Below are positions 1 to 8,504 of a stretch of DNA of 32,188 bases, one piece after another. Numbering within the stretch: the stretch's first letter is position 1; each line of letters opens with the position of its first letter. Both the position numbers and the translations under genes were made by a program. Below the pieces are notes generated by a model. That model was given only the letters and a program-made list of their open reading frames with translations. It did no database searches and was not told the origin of the DNA. Source of the stretch: Bacillota bacterium (GTDB lineage Bacteria; Bacillota; UBA4882; UBA10575); NCBI GenBank assembly GCA_012727895.1, contig JAAYGG010000035.1:1-32188 (forward strand), written 5' to 3'.

Positions 1-77
1 GAGAAGAACCATCGATAATTCTATTACCCAAAACTTTTTTAGAAGGGAACTATTGCCAAAAACAGGGAGGCGTTACC

Positions 78-2111
78 ATGCTAAACAGGCTAAAATTAAG
101 GCCAAAGCTGATGCTTCTGTTTATACTTGTTGGTTTGATCCCTGTGTTGATCGCAGCAATAATAAGTTATAGGGCTGCGGCTGAAGAACTGAATGACCAG
201 ATTAACAAGCGAATTCAATTGTTTGTCGCGGAAAAGGCGGCAGTTTTTGACTATTGGTTTGTGACACACCGCCAAGCGGCCCATGTCTTCGCGACCAGCC
301 GTGAAATCTATGAAAGTATGAACCTCTATTATCAAGACCGGAAAGAATGGGAGTCTTATAATGCCCAGTTTACCGTCCCCTTCATGAAAAAGATCGTGGA
401 CGAATATGGCTACAGCGGTGTTTTCCTCACCGATGTCAACGGAGAGATAATCACATCTACCCTGGGCATAAATATCGGCGCCAACCTGTCTCACCGTGAA
501 TATATCCAAACCGCCTTACGTGGCAGGACCTTTGTCACGGAGATGTTCTATACCGACGTTATTAAGCAAAGCCTCATCAATGTGGTTACCCCGGTTTACA
601 GCGATAGGGACCGCGGCCGGATCATCGGTGTACTCTGCCTGGAGTTGTTTACCGATAGAGTCACCCAGAGTCTCATAACACTTCTCGATGAGATCGGTGT
701 CTCCGCCGATGCATATATCATCAATGCAAACCAAATGCTCCTAACCTACCCCCGGTTCCTGCCGGACGCCAAAGTCCTAGAGACCCGTATCGAAGTTCCA
801 GGAATAACTGAGCTTAGCAATGCGATCCGGGCAAAAAACCTCAATTACTCGACAGTGACACGTTACCATAATTACAAAGGAGATAAAGTCATCGCATATC
901 ATGGCGTCATGATGCTGGGGGATCATCCCGCCGGCCTTATTCTCCAGGTTAACTACGATGAAGTTTTCGGCAAAATCCTGGCCACTCTCCGGACTGTCCT
1001 TATTACATTGGGAGTTATTGGTTTAGCCATTATAATCTTTGGCTTCTCCTTTGCCTCCTCTTTAACCCGGCCAATCTTAAAAATCCAGACCTGCCTGGAA
1101 CAGTACGCCACCGGTGACCTGACGGCGGTTGTGGAGGTAAACCGGGGCGACGAAATCGGGGAAATTGCCCGCCAGCTTAATGCAACCACCCGGCAGATTT
1201 CCGGGCTGATCTCGCAGATTATCGCCACCGCCAACCAGGTCCAGAGTGCCTCCCAGCAGATTGCCGCCGGTAATCAGGACCTTTCCCAGCGCACCCAGGA
1301 ACAGGCTTCCACCTTGGAAGAACTGGCCGCAACCATGCAAGAGATCAGCGCCTCCATCCAGCAGACTGCGGCGAATTCCAACCAAGCCGACCAGCTTGCC
1401 CAGGATACCCTGGAGGCGGTGAAGGAAGGCGAAAGGGCTACCCAGGAGACAATCGAGGCCATGTCCCAGATCTCCGCCAGCAGCAAGCAGATTGCAGAGA
1501 TCATCAAAGTGGTAAATGATATCGCCTTCCAAACCAATCTCCTGGCACTAAACGCCGCTGTGGAGGCGGCACGTGCCGGCGAACAAGGCCGCGGGTTCGC
1601 AGTAGTCGCCGCCGAGGTCAGAAACCTGGCCAGCCGGACCGCAGAATCGGCCAAAGAAATCGAAGCCTTGATCCAGGAGAGCGTAGACCGGATTGACCGC
1701 GGTAACCTCCTGGTGAAGAAGTCCGCAGAGATCCTTGGACAAATTGTCACCAACACTAAGCGTACTTCGGATGTGGTAATTGAAGTGGCCGCCGCCATGC
1801 GTGAGCAAGCCGCCGCTACCAAGGAAATCCAGGCCGCCACTGATCAGATGAACCAAACGACCCAGGATAACGCCGCCATGGTGGAAGAAATCTCCGCTTC
1901 CAGCCAAGCCTTGTACAGTGAGGCGGAGAGCCTCCGGGATATCGTCGGCAGGTTCAAAGTGAAGCTGCATCCTCGTGACGCGGGCAGTAAAGAACTCCCG
2001 GAGATAAAGGACCCCGGTGAACCGGAGAGCGAAATACCCGTTTCCTACCAGCCGCCAGTTCACGGGCAAGACGCTTTTACCCAGGACAGCCTGGAGCATT
2101 TTTGGGATTAA
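78..2111 (+). CDS. Methyl-accepting chemotaxis protein (dCache sensor, 36H-type signalling domain)
   Basis: A transmembrane chemoreceptor that senses an extracellular ligand and controls the CheA kinase encoded next to it. Seen in the 677-residue product: a first membrane segment at about residues 10-32, an extracytoplasmic region at about 33-300 resembling a double Cache domain (for example [15 protein letters not shown]), a second membrane segment at about 303-326, a HAMP domain to about 380, and a long coiled-coil signalling hairpin with the invariant tip [20 protein letters not shown]. From the start of the signalling repeat to the tip it aligns without gaps to E. coli Tar/Tsr, which places it in the 36-heptad class. 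A Pro/Glu-rich tail of about 47 residues follows and ends in EHFWD. ATG 78 is preceded by AGGGAGG. First gene of the mcp-cheA-cheW-cheR-cheB operon; the ligand is unknown. Confidence 0.95.
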   Translation: MLNRLKLRPKLMLLFILVGLIPVLIAAIISYRAAAEELNDQINKRIQLFVAEKAAVFDYWFVTHRQAAHVFATSREIYESMNLYYQDRKEWESYNAQFTVPFMKKIVDEYGYSGVFLTDVNGEIITSTLGINIGANLSHREYIQTALRGRTFVTEMFYTDVIKQSLINVVTPVYSDRDRGRIIGVLCLELFTDRVTQSLITLLDEIGVSADAYIINANQMLLTYPRFLPDAKVLETRIEVPGITELSNAIRAKNLNYSTVTRYHNYKGDKVIAYHGVMMLGDHPAGLILQVNYDEVFGKILATLRTVLITLGVIGLAIIIFGFSFASSLTRPILKIQTCLEQYATGDLTAVVEVNRGDEIGEIARQLNATTRQISGLISQIIATANQVQSASQQIAAGNQDLSQRTQEQASTLEELAATMQEISASIQQTAANSNQADQLAQDTLEAVKEGERATQETIEAMSQISASSKQIAEIIKVVNDIAFQTNLLALNAAVEAARAGEQGRGFAVVAAEVRNLASRTAESAKEIEALIQESVDRIDRGNLLVKKSAEILGQIVTNTKRTSDVVIEVAAAMREQAAATKEIQAATDQMNQTTQDNAAMVEEISASSQALYSEAESLRDIVGRFKVKLHPRDAGSKELPEIKDPGEPESEIPVSYQPPVHGQDAFTQDSLEHFWD

Positions 2112-2159
2112 CGCCTTCCCTAAAACAAATGATGGTTTCCATACGGGGGGAGATAATTC

Positions 2160-4139
2160 ATGCAGCATGCTGAAAACATGTGGGACCTTGTCGATCCGGA
2201 ACTGCTCTCTGTTTTCGTGGCCGAAACCAATGAGCAAATAGAGAATTTAGTCTCCATCCTCCTCCAGTTGGAACAGGAGCCGCAGCTACAAACCGCTTAT
2301 ATCAACGAGATGTTCCGTATTGCCCATAACATCAAAGGCTCTTCAGGAATGGTCGGCATGGAGGATGTCAAAGAGACCGTGCATGAACTGGAGAACCTTT
2401 TTGGCCTGGTCCGGGACGGCAAGTATCGTCTGGAGAAACCCGAGATCGATCTTTTATTCCAATTCACCGATGCCTTAAGAGATTACTTCCAGGGAAAGAC
2501 GAACGGTTCTTCCCTCGCCCTATGGAAGGAAAGGTTTCAAGGGCTAACCACAATGGCCGGGACAACCGGCCCGGACGCTATCGCCAAGCCCCTCCAGGAG
2601 GTACCGTTGGTCCTCAGCACGCAAGAAAAACGGACAGTAGCCTCCTGGCAAGAAGAAGGGAAACCCGTTTACGGCGTGGAGGCCGCTTTTAGCCCGGAGT
2701 TCCCGGAGCGTAGTTCCGTGGCGACCGAGTTCTTTGGCTTCATGCAGAAATACGGCAGGATCCTCACGGCCGCTCCCCCCCTCAACCAACTGGCGGAGGA
2801 TAACTTTGCCGCGTTAAAATTGGTTCTCCTCAGGGAAACGCCGTTATCCCTGGAAGATGAAGAAGCAATCTACGGATTTCCGTCCGAAGGGATTCTGGAG
2901 ATCAAAATCCGCCTTTGGAGCTACCACGAAGAGGCACGGATCGGCGACCGGGAAAGGATGGTGGAGACCAGCACCATCCGGGTGGAATCGGACCGGATCG
3001 ATCATGTCATCAACCAGGTGGGTAAACTCCTGACCTTAAAGACTTCCCTGCGCCACCTTTATGAAGACGGTTACCATGGGAAGAACACCTGGCAGCAATT
3101 GGGCAAATCTGTACAGGAGTTGGAACAGATCGCCAACAGCCTCCAGGACAAAACCCTGGACTTGCGGATGATCCCGGTGCGGCGCCTTTTCTCCCGTTTT
3201 CCCAAGATCGTCCGGGACATCGCCCGGCAAAGCGGGAAAAAGGTGGAGTTGAAGTTTTCCGGCGAAGATACGGAGATTGACAAGCAAATCGCAGAAGAGC
3301 TGGTCGATCCCCTTACCCACCTGCTGCGCAACTCCGTCGATCACGGCCTGGAAGAGAGTGAAGAACGGAAAAAACTGGGTAAAGACGAGACCGGCCACAT
3401 CCTGATCGAGGCCCGCCAGGAAGGGGGGCACATCGTCATTAACGTCTCCGACGACGGCCGTGGGATTGACCTGGAAAAAGTGAAAAATAAGGCTATATCC
3501 TTGGGGTTGATTTCTGAGGAAGAAGACCTTTCCGAGAAAGAACTGACCGCCCTTCTCTTCAAACCCGGGTTTTCCACTGCCGAAAAAGTCAGCGATGTTT
3601 CCGGCCGGGGTGTGGGCCTGGACGTGGTAAAAGAGAAGATTAGCCAGTTAAAAGGGAGTATTGAAGTAAAAACCGGGTTGCACCAAGGCACCACCTTTTC
3701 CCTGCGGCTCCCCCTTACCCTCGCCATTATCCAGGCCTTCATGGTGAAAATCGGCGACCAGGTATTTGGTCTTCCCGTCACTGATATGGAACGGAGTCTT
3801 GTGATCAAAGAGAGTGAAATCCACTATGTCAACGGGAGACCCCTATATTACCGTTATCCAGAGGTTATTCCCCTCCTGGACCTTGGCACGCGGTTTAACT
3901 TCCCGTTTAGGCACGATCCCCGCCGCATGCCCGTGGTCGTAGTTAATTACGGCCGCAGCAGGGTCGGGTTTATCGTTCAGGAGTTGTTAGGCTTGGAAGA
4001 CATCATGGTTAAATCGCTCCAAAAAAGCATGGGAAAGATCACCGATATCTCCGGCGCCGCCTACCTTGGCAGCGGCGATATCGCTTTAATCCTGGATACG
4101 CAAACACTGGCCCGGGACTTGGCCGCACTGGACCAATAA
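2160..4139 (+). CDS. cheA: Chemotaxis histidine kinase CheA
   Basis: Cytoplasmic histidine kinase that autophosphorylates under receptor control and passes phosphate to response regulators. Domains in the 659-residue product: an HPt domain at about 1-110 with the phosphorylatable His56 in AHNIKGSSG; a central region at about 150-260 that does not look like the usual CheY-binding P2 domain; dimerisation helices at about 268-340; an HATPase core with N box HLLRNSVDHGLE near 387, G1 DDGRGID near 430 and G2 GRGVGLDVV near 482; and a C-terminal CheW-like P5 domain from about 515. All catalytic boxes are intact. ATG 2160 follows a GGGGGAG ribosome binding site and lies 48 nt after the mcp stop. Only CheB carries a receiver domain nearby, so its other phosphate acceptor, if any, is encoded elsewhere. 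Confidence 0.95.
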   Translation: MQHAENMWDLVDPELLSVFVAETNEQIENLVSILLQLEQEPQLQTAYINEMFRIAHNIKGSSGMVGMEDVKETVHELENLFGLVRDGKYRLEKPEIDLLFQFTDALRDYFQGKTNGSSLALWKERFQGLTTMAGTTGPDAIAKPLQEVPLVLSTQEKRTVASWQEEGKPVYGVEAAFSPEFPERSSVATEFFGFMQKYGRILTAAPPLNQLAEDNFAALKLVLLRETPLSLEDEEAIYGFPSEGILEIKIRLWSYHEEARIGDRERMVETSTIRVESDRIDHVINQVGKLLTLKTSLRHLYEDGYHGKNTWQQLGKSVQELEQIANSLQDKTLDLRMIPVRRLFSRFPKIVRDIARQSGKKVELKFSGEDTEIDKQIAEELVDPLTHLLRNSVDHGLEESEERKKLGKDETGHILIEARQEGGHIVINVSDDGRGIDLEKVKNKAISLGLISEEEDLSEKELTALLFKPGFSTAEKVSDVSGRGVGLDVVKEKISQLKGSIEVKTGLHQGTTFSLRLPLTLAIIQAFMVKIGDQVFGLPVTDMERSLVIKESEIHYVNGRPLYYRYPEVIPLLDLGTRFNFPFRHDPRRMPVVVVNYGRSRVGFIVQELLGLEDIMVKSLQKSMGKITDISGAAYLGSGDIALILDTQTLARDLAALDQ

Positions 4140-4181
4140 CCGCCGCCGGGGCCCGGGATAAAATGATTGAAGGAGGGCGCC

Positions 4182-4745
4182 ATGAAGATGACCGGAAAGA
4201 CCGATAACACAATGGACCTTCTAAACCTGCAGTTTACAGGGGCGGAGAATGAAAAGCAACTGATCGTCTTCACCGTAGGTGACGAGGAATTCGGCCTTGA
4301 CGTCTTACGGGTGCAAGAGATTATCAGGTATACGCCGCCAATCAAGGTCCCGAATGCCCCGGCTCATGTGGAAGGGGTCATTGATTTCCGGGGAGAGGTC
4401 ATCCCCGTTCTCTGCCTGCGGGAAAAATTTGGCCTGCCGGTTTTGGAGAATAAGGAATACATGGTCATAATTGTCGTGGAAGTCAACGGGAAAATCTTAG
4501 GGCTCATTGTCGACCAGGTCTCCGATATTCTCAACCTTCCGGAAGAGAAAATCCAGGAGACTCCGGAGTTTTCATCGCGGGAAAAAACCAAATACCTAAA
4601 GTCCGTGGGCAAGTTCGGGGACCGGTTAATTCTCCTCCTGGATCTGGACAAAATCATCAACCTCGAGGATCAAGAACAACTCGAAGAGATTATTGCCGAA
4701 AAGGAAGAGGAATTTCTCGACGGGGAAAAACCTGAGTTGGACTGA
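4182..4745 (+). CDS. cheW: Chemotaxis coupling protein CheW
   Basis: Adaptor that links the receptor to the CheA P5 domain in the signalling array. The single CheW fold is recognisable from LIVFTVGDEEFGLDVLRVQE, the HVEGVIDFRGEVIPVL segment and GLIVDQVSDIL. The 187-residue product is slightly longer than a minimal CheW because of a Glu-rich C-terminal tail of about 28 residues. A TTG at 4167 would extend it by five residues, but it lies in front of the AAGGAGGG site (4170-4177) that serves ATG 4182, so 4182 is chosen. It follows cheA by 42 nt and precedes cheR by 13 nt. Confidence 0.93.
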   Translation: MKMTGKTDNTMDLLNLQFTGAENEKQLIVFTVGDEEFGLDVLRVQEIIRYTPPIKVPNAPAHVEGVIDFRGEVIPVLCLREKFGLPVLENKEYMVIIVVEVNGKILGLIVDQVSDILNLPEEKIQETPEFSSREKTKYLKSVGKFGDRLILLLDLDKIINLEDQEQLEEIIAEKEEEFLDGEKPELD

Positions 4746-4758
4746 GGAGTTGCCGCCG

Positions 4759-5592
4759 ATGAAAACCTTGGCGCCTATTCCCCCTTCCGACCGGGAAGTG
4801 GAGGAGATCATCCGGCTGGTCAATACCGGCCTTGGCTTCAAATACAATATCAGCAAAAAGCACCTGATCATTTCCCGCCTCAACCGCCGCCTTATCCAGT
4901 TAAAACTGGGAAATTACCGGGAATACCTGGAGTATTTGCATGCGCATCCCCAAGAGCAGGACACCCTTTTTGAATTAATCACAACCAATATAACCTCGTT
5001 CTTTCGTGAACCGAAACAGTTTGAATACCTTCAAACCCGGCTTTTGCCTGAACTCAAGGAGAACAAGAAAACCGGGACGAAATTGCGCTGCTGGTCGGCG
5101 GGGTGTTCCTCCGGAGAGGAACCCTACAGCATCGCCATCTCCTGCCTGGAAACCCTGGGCCCCGGCTGGGACGTGAAAGTACTGGCTTCGGATATCAATA
5201 CCATCCGGTTAAAGATGGGGACAGAAGGGAAATACCATACTGAACAATTAAAGACCGTTCCCCCTGCATGGCTCAGGAAATACTTCCTCCCGCTTAAGGA
5301 GGAAAAGGAGTTTTACCGCGTCACGCCCGGGCTCCGGCAAAAAATCTTTTTCCGGCAGATGAACCTCCTTGATGACAGTTCTTTGCCTCCCTTTATCCGT
5401 TTTTCCTTTATTTTCTGCCGGAACGTTTTCATCTACCTAAACGACCAGGCCAAAGAGGAGCTGCTTGCCATCTTTTACCGGCGGCTGAACCCCGGCGGCC
5501 ATCTTTTTTTGGGGCACTCGGAATCCATAAATACCGCAGTAGACAACCGCTGGCTTCTCCTGGGAAATTCAATCTACCAAAAGAAGGACTGA
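4759..5592 (+). CDS. cheR: Chemotaxis protein methyltransferase CheR
   Basis: SAM-dependent methyltransferase that methylates glutamates of chemoreceptors for adaptation. Evidence in the 277 residues: an N-terminal helical domain with the family segment TTNITSFFREPKQFEYL, the SAM-binding LRCWSAGCSSGEEPYS, VLASDIN for the adenosine site, FSFIFCRNVFIYL and the closing GHLFLGHSESI. The frame is open back to 4693 inside cheW, but ATG 4759 is preceded by GAGGAG at the cheW stop and gives the usual family length. The stop overlaps the cheB start (TGATG), which suggests translational coupling. Whether its beta-subdomain binds the receptor tail cannot be settled by eye. Confidence 0.95.
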   Translation: MKTLAPIPPSDREVEEIIRLVNTGLGFKYNISKKHLIISRLNRRLIQLKLGNYREYLEYLHAHPQEQDTLFELITTNITSFFREPKQFEYLQTRLLPELKENKKTGTKLRCWSAGCSSGEEPYSIAISCLETLGPGWDVKVLASDINTIRLKMGTEGKYHTEQLKTVPPAWLRKYFLPLKEEKEFYRVTPGLRQKIFFRQMNLLDDSSLPPFIRFSFIFCRNVFIYLNDQAKEELLAIFYRRLNPGGHLFLGHSESINTAVDNRWLLLGNSIYQKKD

Positions 5593-6707
5593 TGAAGATG
5601 AAGACCAGTGCCAACCGCAACCCCATTCGTGTCTTGATCATTGACGACTCCGCCTTTATCCGCCAGTTTCTCACCGGTATTCTTAAAGAAACCGGCGATT
5701 TCCAGGTGATCAGCGCCGTCGGCGACCCCCTAAAAGCCATGGAAAACAACTTATACATGGAGGCCGATGTCATCACCCTGGATCTGGAGATGCCGCATAT
5801 GGACGGTTTGGAATTTCTCCGTCTCCTGATGCGGACCCAACCCAAGCCGGTTGTAATGATTAGCTCCTGGACCAAGGAGAACAGTGAAATCGCTCTAAAA
5901 GCCCTGACGCTGGGCGCCGTGGATTTTGTTACCAAACCCACCCTGGGGTTGCGGGAGGGAATGGATAAATTAAAAGCGGAGATCATCACGAAAATACGGG
6001 CAGCCGCCGCCGCCCGCATCCCGGTCCCGGCAGCGCCGGGACAAAACCCCGCCGGAGAAGGCCCTTCTCCCTCCCCTTCCCCCGATCCCGTCCAGCCGGA
6101 GGCCTACGAACTAAAGGATACAACCGACAAAATGATTGTGATCGGGGCTTCAACTGGCGGTACGGTCGCCTTGACAGAGATCTTTAAGAGCCTCAGCCCC
6201 AACATCCCCGGGTTAATCCTCGTCCAGCACCTGCCGGCGATGTTTACCACTTCCTTCGCCGCTTCCCTCGATAGAGCCGGCCGGATACGGGTGAAAGAAG
6301 CAACAAACGGCGACCGGATCCTGCCCGGCCACGCCCTGGTGGCCCCCGGCGGGAAAGACCTGCTGGTCAAGAGGAGTGGCGCCCAATACTATGTGAAGTT
6401 AACCCCGCCGGCTACGGGTTCAATCTATACCCCTTCCATTAACCGGACATTATCCTCAGTTGCCAAGGAAGCGGGGAAAAACGCCATGGGGGTTATTTTA
6501 ACCGGCATGGGCGACGACGGGGCCGAAGGCTTAAAAGCCCTCCGGGATCGCGAGGGCTATACGATTGCCCAGGACGAAAAAACCTCAGTCATCTACGGGA
6601 TGCCGCAAAAGGCCTGGGAGATCGGGGCGGCGGTTAAACAGGTTCCCTTGGGGAAAGTCGCCGAGGAGATTCATCGCTGGGCTGGACTCCGCAAAAAAGA
6701 AGAGTAG
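5592..6707 (+). CDS. cheB: Chemotaxis response regulator / protein-glutamate methylesterase CheB
   Basis: Removes receptor methyl groups (and may deamidate glutamines) when phosphorylated by CheA. The 371 residues show a receiver domain with the acidic pair D18-D19, phospho-acceptor D64 in TLDLEMPHMDG and a conserved Lys in FVTKPTLG. A Pro-rich linker of about 35 residues follows. The esterase domain has the catalytic Ser in VIGASTGGT, His in VQHLPAMFTTSF and Asp in LTGMGDDGAEG, so it looks active. ATG 5592 overlaps the cheR stop; a second in-frame ATG at 5598 has better spacing from AAGGA (5584-5588) and may be the true start. Last gene of the operon; only 15 nt separate it from the convergent HypB-like gene, and no clear terminator is visible. 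Confidence 0.95.
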   Translation: MKMKTSANRNPIRVLIIDDSAFIRQFLTGILKETGDFQVISAVGDPLKAMENNLYMEADVITLDLEMPHMDGLEFLRLLMRTQPKPVVMISSWTKENSEIALKALTLGAVDFVTKPTLGLREGMDKLKAEIITKIRAAAAARIPVPAAPGQNPAGEGPSPSPSPDPVQPEAYELKDTTDKMIVIGASTGGTVALTEIFKSLSPNIPGLILVQHLPAMFTTSFAASLDRAGRIRVKEATNGDRILPGHALVAPGGKDLLVKRSGAQYYVKLTPPATGSIYTPSINRTLSSVAKEAGKNAMGVILTGMGDDGAEGLKALRDREGYTIAQDEKTSVIYGMPQKAWEIGAAVKQVPLGKVAEEIHRWAGLRKKEE

Positions 6708-6722
6708 TACGGTTTCTCAATC

Positions 6723-7394
6723 CTAACCGCTCTCCTCAAAGAGGCTTTCACCGCAAAACCGCAAAAGCCAGTCCCGCCAGCGCCCCAACCCCACCCCGGT
6801 CCGGCAGGAAAGGGCCAACTCCTCTGCGTCCGGGTTGATCTGCCGGAGATAAGCCGTGAACCGCTGGTGGGAAAACCCGGAAAAAGGCAGGAGGTCAATC
6901 TTGTTTAAGAGGACAAGGTCCACCCCGGCGTAGGCCCGGGGAAATTTTGCCGGAGCCTCATCCCCTTCGGACACGCTATGGATCAGTACCCGGCACTCCT
7001 CACCATAGTCAAAATCAACGGGCGAGAACAATTCCCCCGGGTTTTCGATAAAAACCAGGCTGCCCGGGGAGAGCGGCAGTTGCCGCAGGGCGGCGCCGAC
7101 CTCGCCGGCCTTTAAATACCCTCCTTTCCGCCCCGTCCTGGCCGCACAGGCGGGAATCCCCACCGCCCGCAACCTTTCCAGATCCAGTTCCGCTGCGGCC
7201 GACCCTGCCACCGCCTGGATGAAAAGCCGGCCCTGCAAGATCTCGTGGGTCCTCCGGATTACTTCGGTCTTGCCCGCACCGCAGCTCCCGATGAGGTTAA
7301 AGAGGGTGACTTTCCGTGAGGCGAGAAAGAGTTTGTTCTCCATGGCCTGCTGCCGGTTGCTGGCGATTCTTTTCTCCCAAAACCCGGACCCCAT
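6723..7394 (-). CDS. HypB-like GTPase lacking the nickel-binding Cys-His pair
   Basis: A SIMIBI-class GTPase of the HypB (hydrogenase/urease nickel insertion) family. In the 223-residue product the P-loop GSCGAGKT is at about 36-43, followed by the HypB signature ENPGELFSPVDFDYGE, then SVSEGDEAPAKFP and the guanine-specificity motif LLNKIDLLPF. In HypB a Cys-His pair (TGGACHLDA) binds metal at the dimer interface. The matching segment here reads TGRKGGYLKA, with both ligands lost, and there is no N-terminal His-rich or CxxCGC motif. ATG 7394 is chosen over upstream codons because AAGGAGGT at 7401-7408 sits 6 nt away. No other hyp or hydrogenase gene is nearby, so a role in nickel insertion is doubtful; it may serve another metalloprotein or be a regulatory paralogue. 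Confidence 0.8.
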   Translation of the reverse strand: MGSGFWEKRIASNRQQAMENKLFLASRKVTLFNLIGSCGAGKTEVIRRTHEILQGRLFIQAVAGSAAAELDLERLRAVGIPACAARTGRKGGYLKAGEVGAALRQLPLSPGSLVFIENPGELFSPVDFDYGEECRVLIHSVSEGDEAPAKFPRAYAGVDLVLLNKIDLLPFSGFSHQRFTAYLRQINPDAEELALSCRTGVGLGRWRDWLLRFCGESLFEESG

Positions 7395-7506
7395 CCCGCC
7401 ACCTCCTTCACCCCATTTCTCTTTCCTTTCTTTATAATTATTACGCAAAATTGCCTTTTTTAGACATTACCGCCAAATTCCCTTTGGAATTGGTAAGGTT
7501 TTAAAT

Positions 7507-7541
7507 AAAAAAACGCTTATCCCAGGTCACTGGGTAAGCGT
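7507..7541 (-). terminator. Intrinsic terminator of the rpmE-yqhQ-prfA-prmC unit
   Basis: Read on the minus strand, ACGCTTACCCAG, a four-base loop and CTGGGATAAGCG form a stem of about 12 bp with one bulged base. A run of seven T follows at once (7513 down to 7507). It lies 70 nt past the prmC stop and is a convincing rho-independent terminator for that transcript. Confidence 0.85.
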
Positions 7542-7610
7542 CCTTCTATGCTGCTGTGCCGGCAAGCCACCGGCCCTCAACCGGCTGTGTATGGTTATGG
7601 CTTCATGGTT

Positions 7611-8504
7611 TCACCTGTTTTCCCTGGAAAGAACCGTCACCCGGGAGCGGCCGGCCAGGTCCTTATAGGTGCAAACATGGGAAAAGCCTTCTCTTCTTGC
7701 GATCTCTGCCACCAGCAGGTGTTGATCGTCCCCATGTTCCAGGGCAACAAAACCCCCCGGCGCCAAGTACTCGCCGGCCCGGCGCAAAATGGCTTTAATC
7801 ACCTCCAGGCCGTCCTCGCCCCCATCCAGGGCGACCCGCGGCTCCGCCTGGACCTCCTTGGGCAGGGCGGGCCAGGCATTACTGGGAATATAGGGGGGGT
7901 TGGAGACAATCCCGAGATATTTCTTCTCCGCCGGCAGGGCTGAGAAGAGATCCCCTATGTAGAAAGTGATCCTTTCTTCCATCCCGAGCGAACGGGCATT
8001 TTCCATTGCCACTGCCACCGCAGCCGGGGAGATATCGACCGCGTCGATCCGGCATTCCGGGAGATAATGGGCGAGGGCGACCGCCACCGCGCCGCTGCCG
8101 GTTCCCAGATCCAGGAGGTCGCATGCGCCCCGCTCTTTACCTGCGCAGGCGGACGCAGCCATCCGCTGGTTAACCGCTTCCACCGCCTTCTCCACCAGCA
8201 GTTCCGTTTCCGGCCTGGGAACAAGGACCTCCGGGGTTACTTTAAACTCCCACTTTAAAAAGGCCTTTTTTCCCGTGATGTAGGCCGTGGGCGTCCCCAT
8301 GAGCCGGAGGCGGATCACCTCCTTATACTTCCGGATCTCTTCCGGATCCAGCGGCCGGTCGGGCATTAGATAAAGGTGGAGCCGGTCGGTCCCGAGGACA
8401 TGGGCTAAAAGAACCTCGGCCTCCAGGCGGGCGGCCTCCAGGCCTTTATCTGTAAAAAAAGCGGCGGTTGCCGCAAGAACTCCCTTGATATCATTCATCT
8501 TCAT
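7611..8504 (-). CDS. prmC: Peptide chain release factor glutamine methyltransferase PrmC
   Basis: SAM-dependent enzyme that N5-methylates the glutamine of the GGQ motif in release factors. The 297-residue product has the SAM-binding LDLGTGSGAVAVALA and the catalytic NPPY in IVSNPPYIPSNAW, preceded by a helical N-terminal domain that contacts the substrate. ATG 8504 overlaps the stop of prfA, which encodes its substrate (TGATG), so the two are probably translationally coupled. A TTG one codon upstream and an ATG two codons downstream are less likely starts. It is the last gene before the terminator at 7507-7541. Confidence 0.95.
   Translation of the reverse strand: MKMNDIKGVLAATAAFFTDKGLEAARLEAEVLLAHVLGTDRLHLYLMPDRPLDPEEIRKYKEVIRLRLMGTPTAYITGKKAFLKWEFKVTPEVLVPRPETELLVEKAVEAVNQRMAASACAGKERGACDLLDLGTGSGAVAVALAHYLPECRIDAVDISPAAVAVAMENARSLGMEERITFYIGDLFSALPAEKKYLGIVSNPPYIPSNAWPALPKEVQAEPRVALDGGEDGLEVIKAILRRAGEYLAPGGFVALEHGDDQHLLVAEIARREGFSHVCTYKDLAGRSRVTVLSRENR

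Noticed and set aside
1274-1840. Long antisense open frames over mcp, infB and nusA
   Set aside because: They mirror the codon bias of the real genes, lack ribosome binding sites and encode low-complexity Ser/Arg/Ala sequences.
2097-2111. Exact CheR/CheB pentapeptide (NWETF type) at the receptor end
   Set aside because: EHFWD does not place aromatic residues three positions apart as the known motif needs; kept only as a possible variant.
7449-7506. Imperfect palindrome CCAAATTCC/GGAATTGG upstream of the HypB-like gene
   Set aside because: Arms differ by a base insertion, the DNA is simple in composition and no convincing promoter overlaps it.
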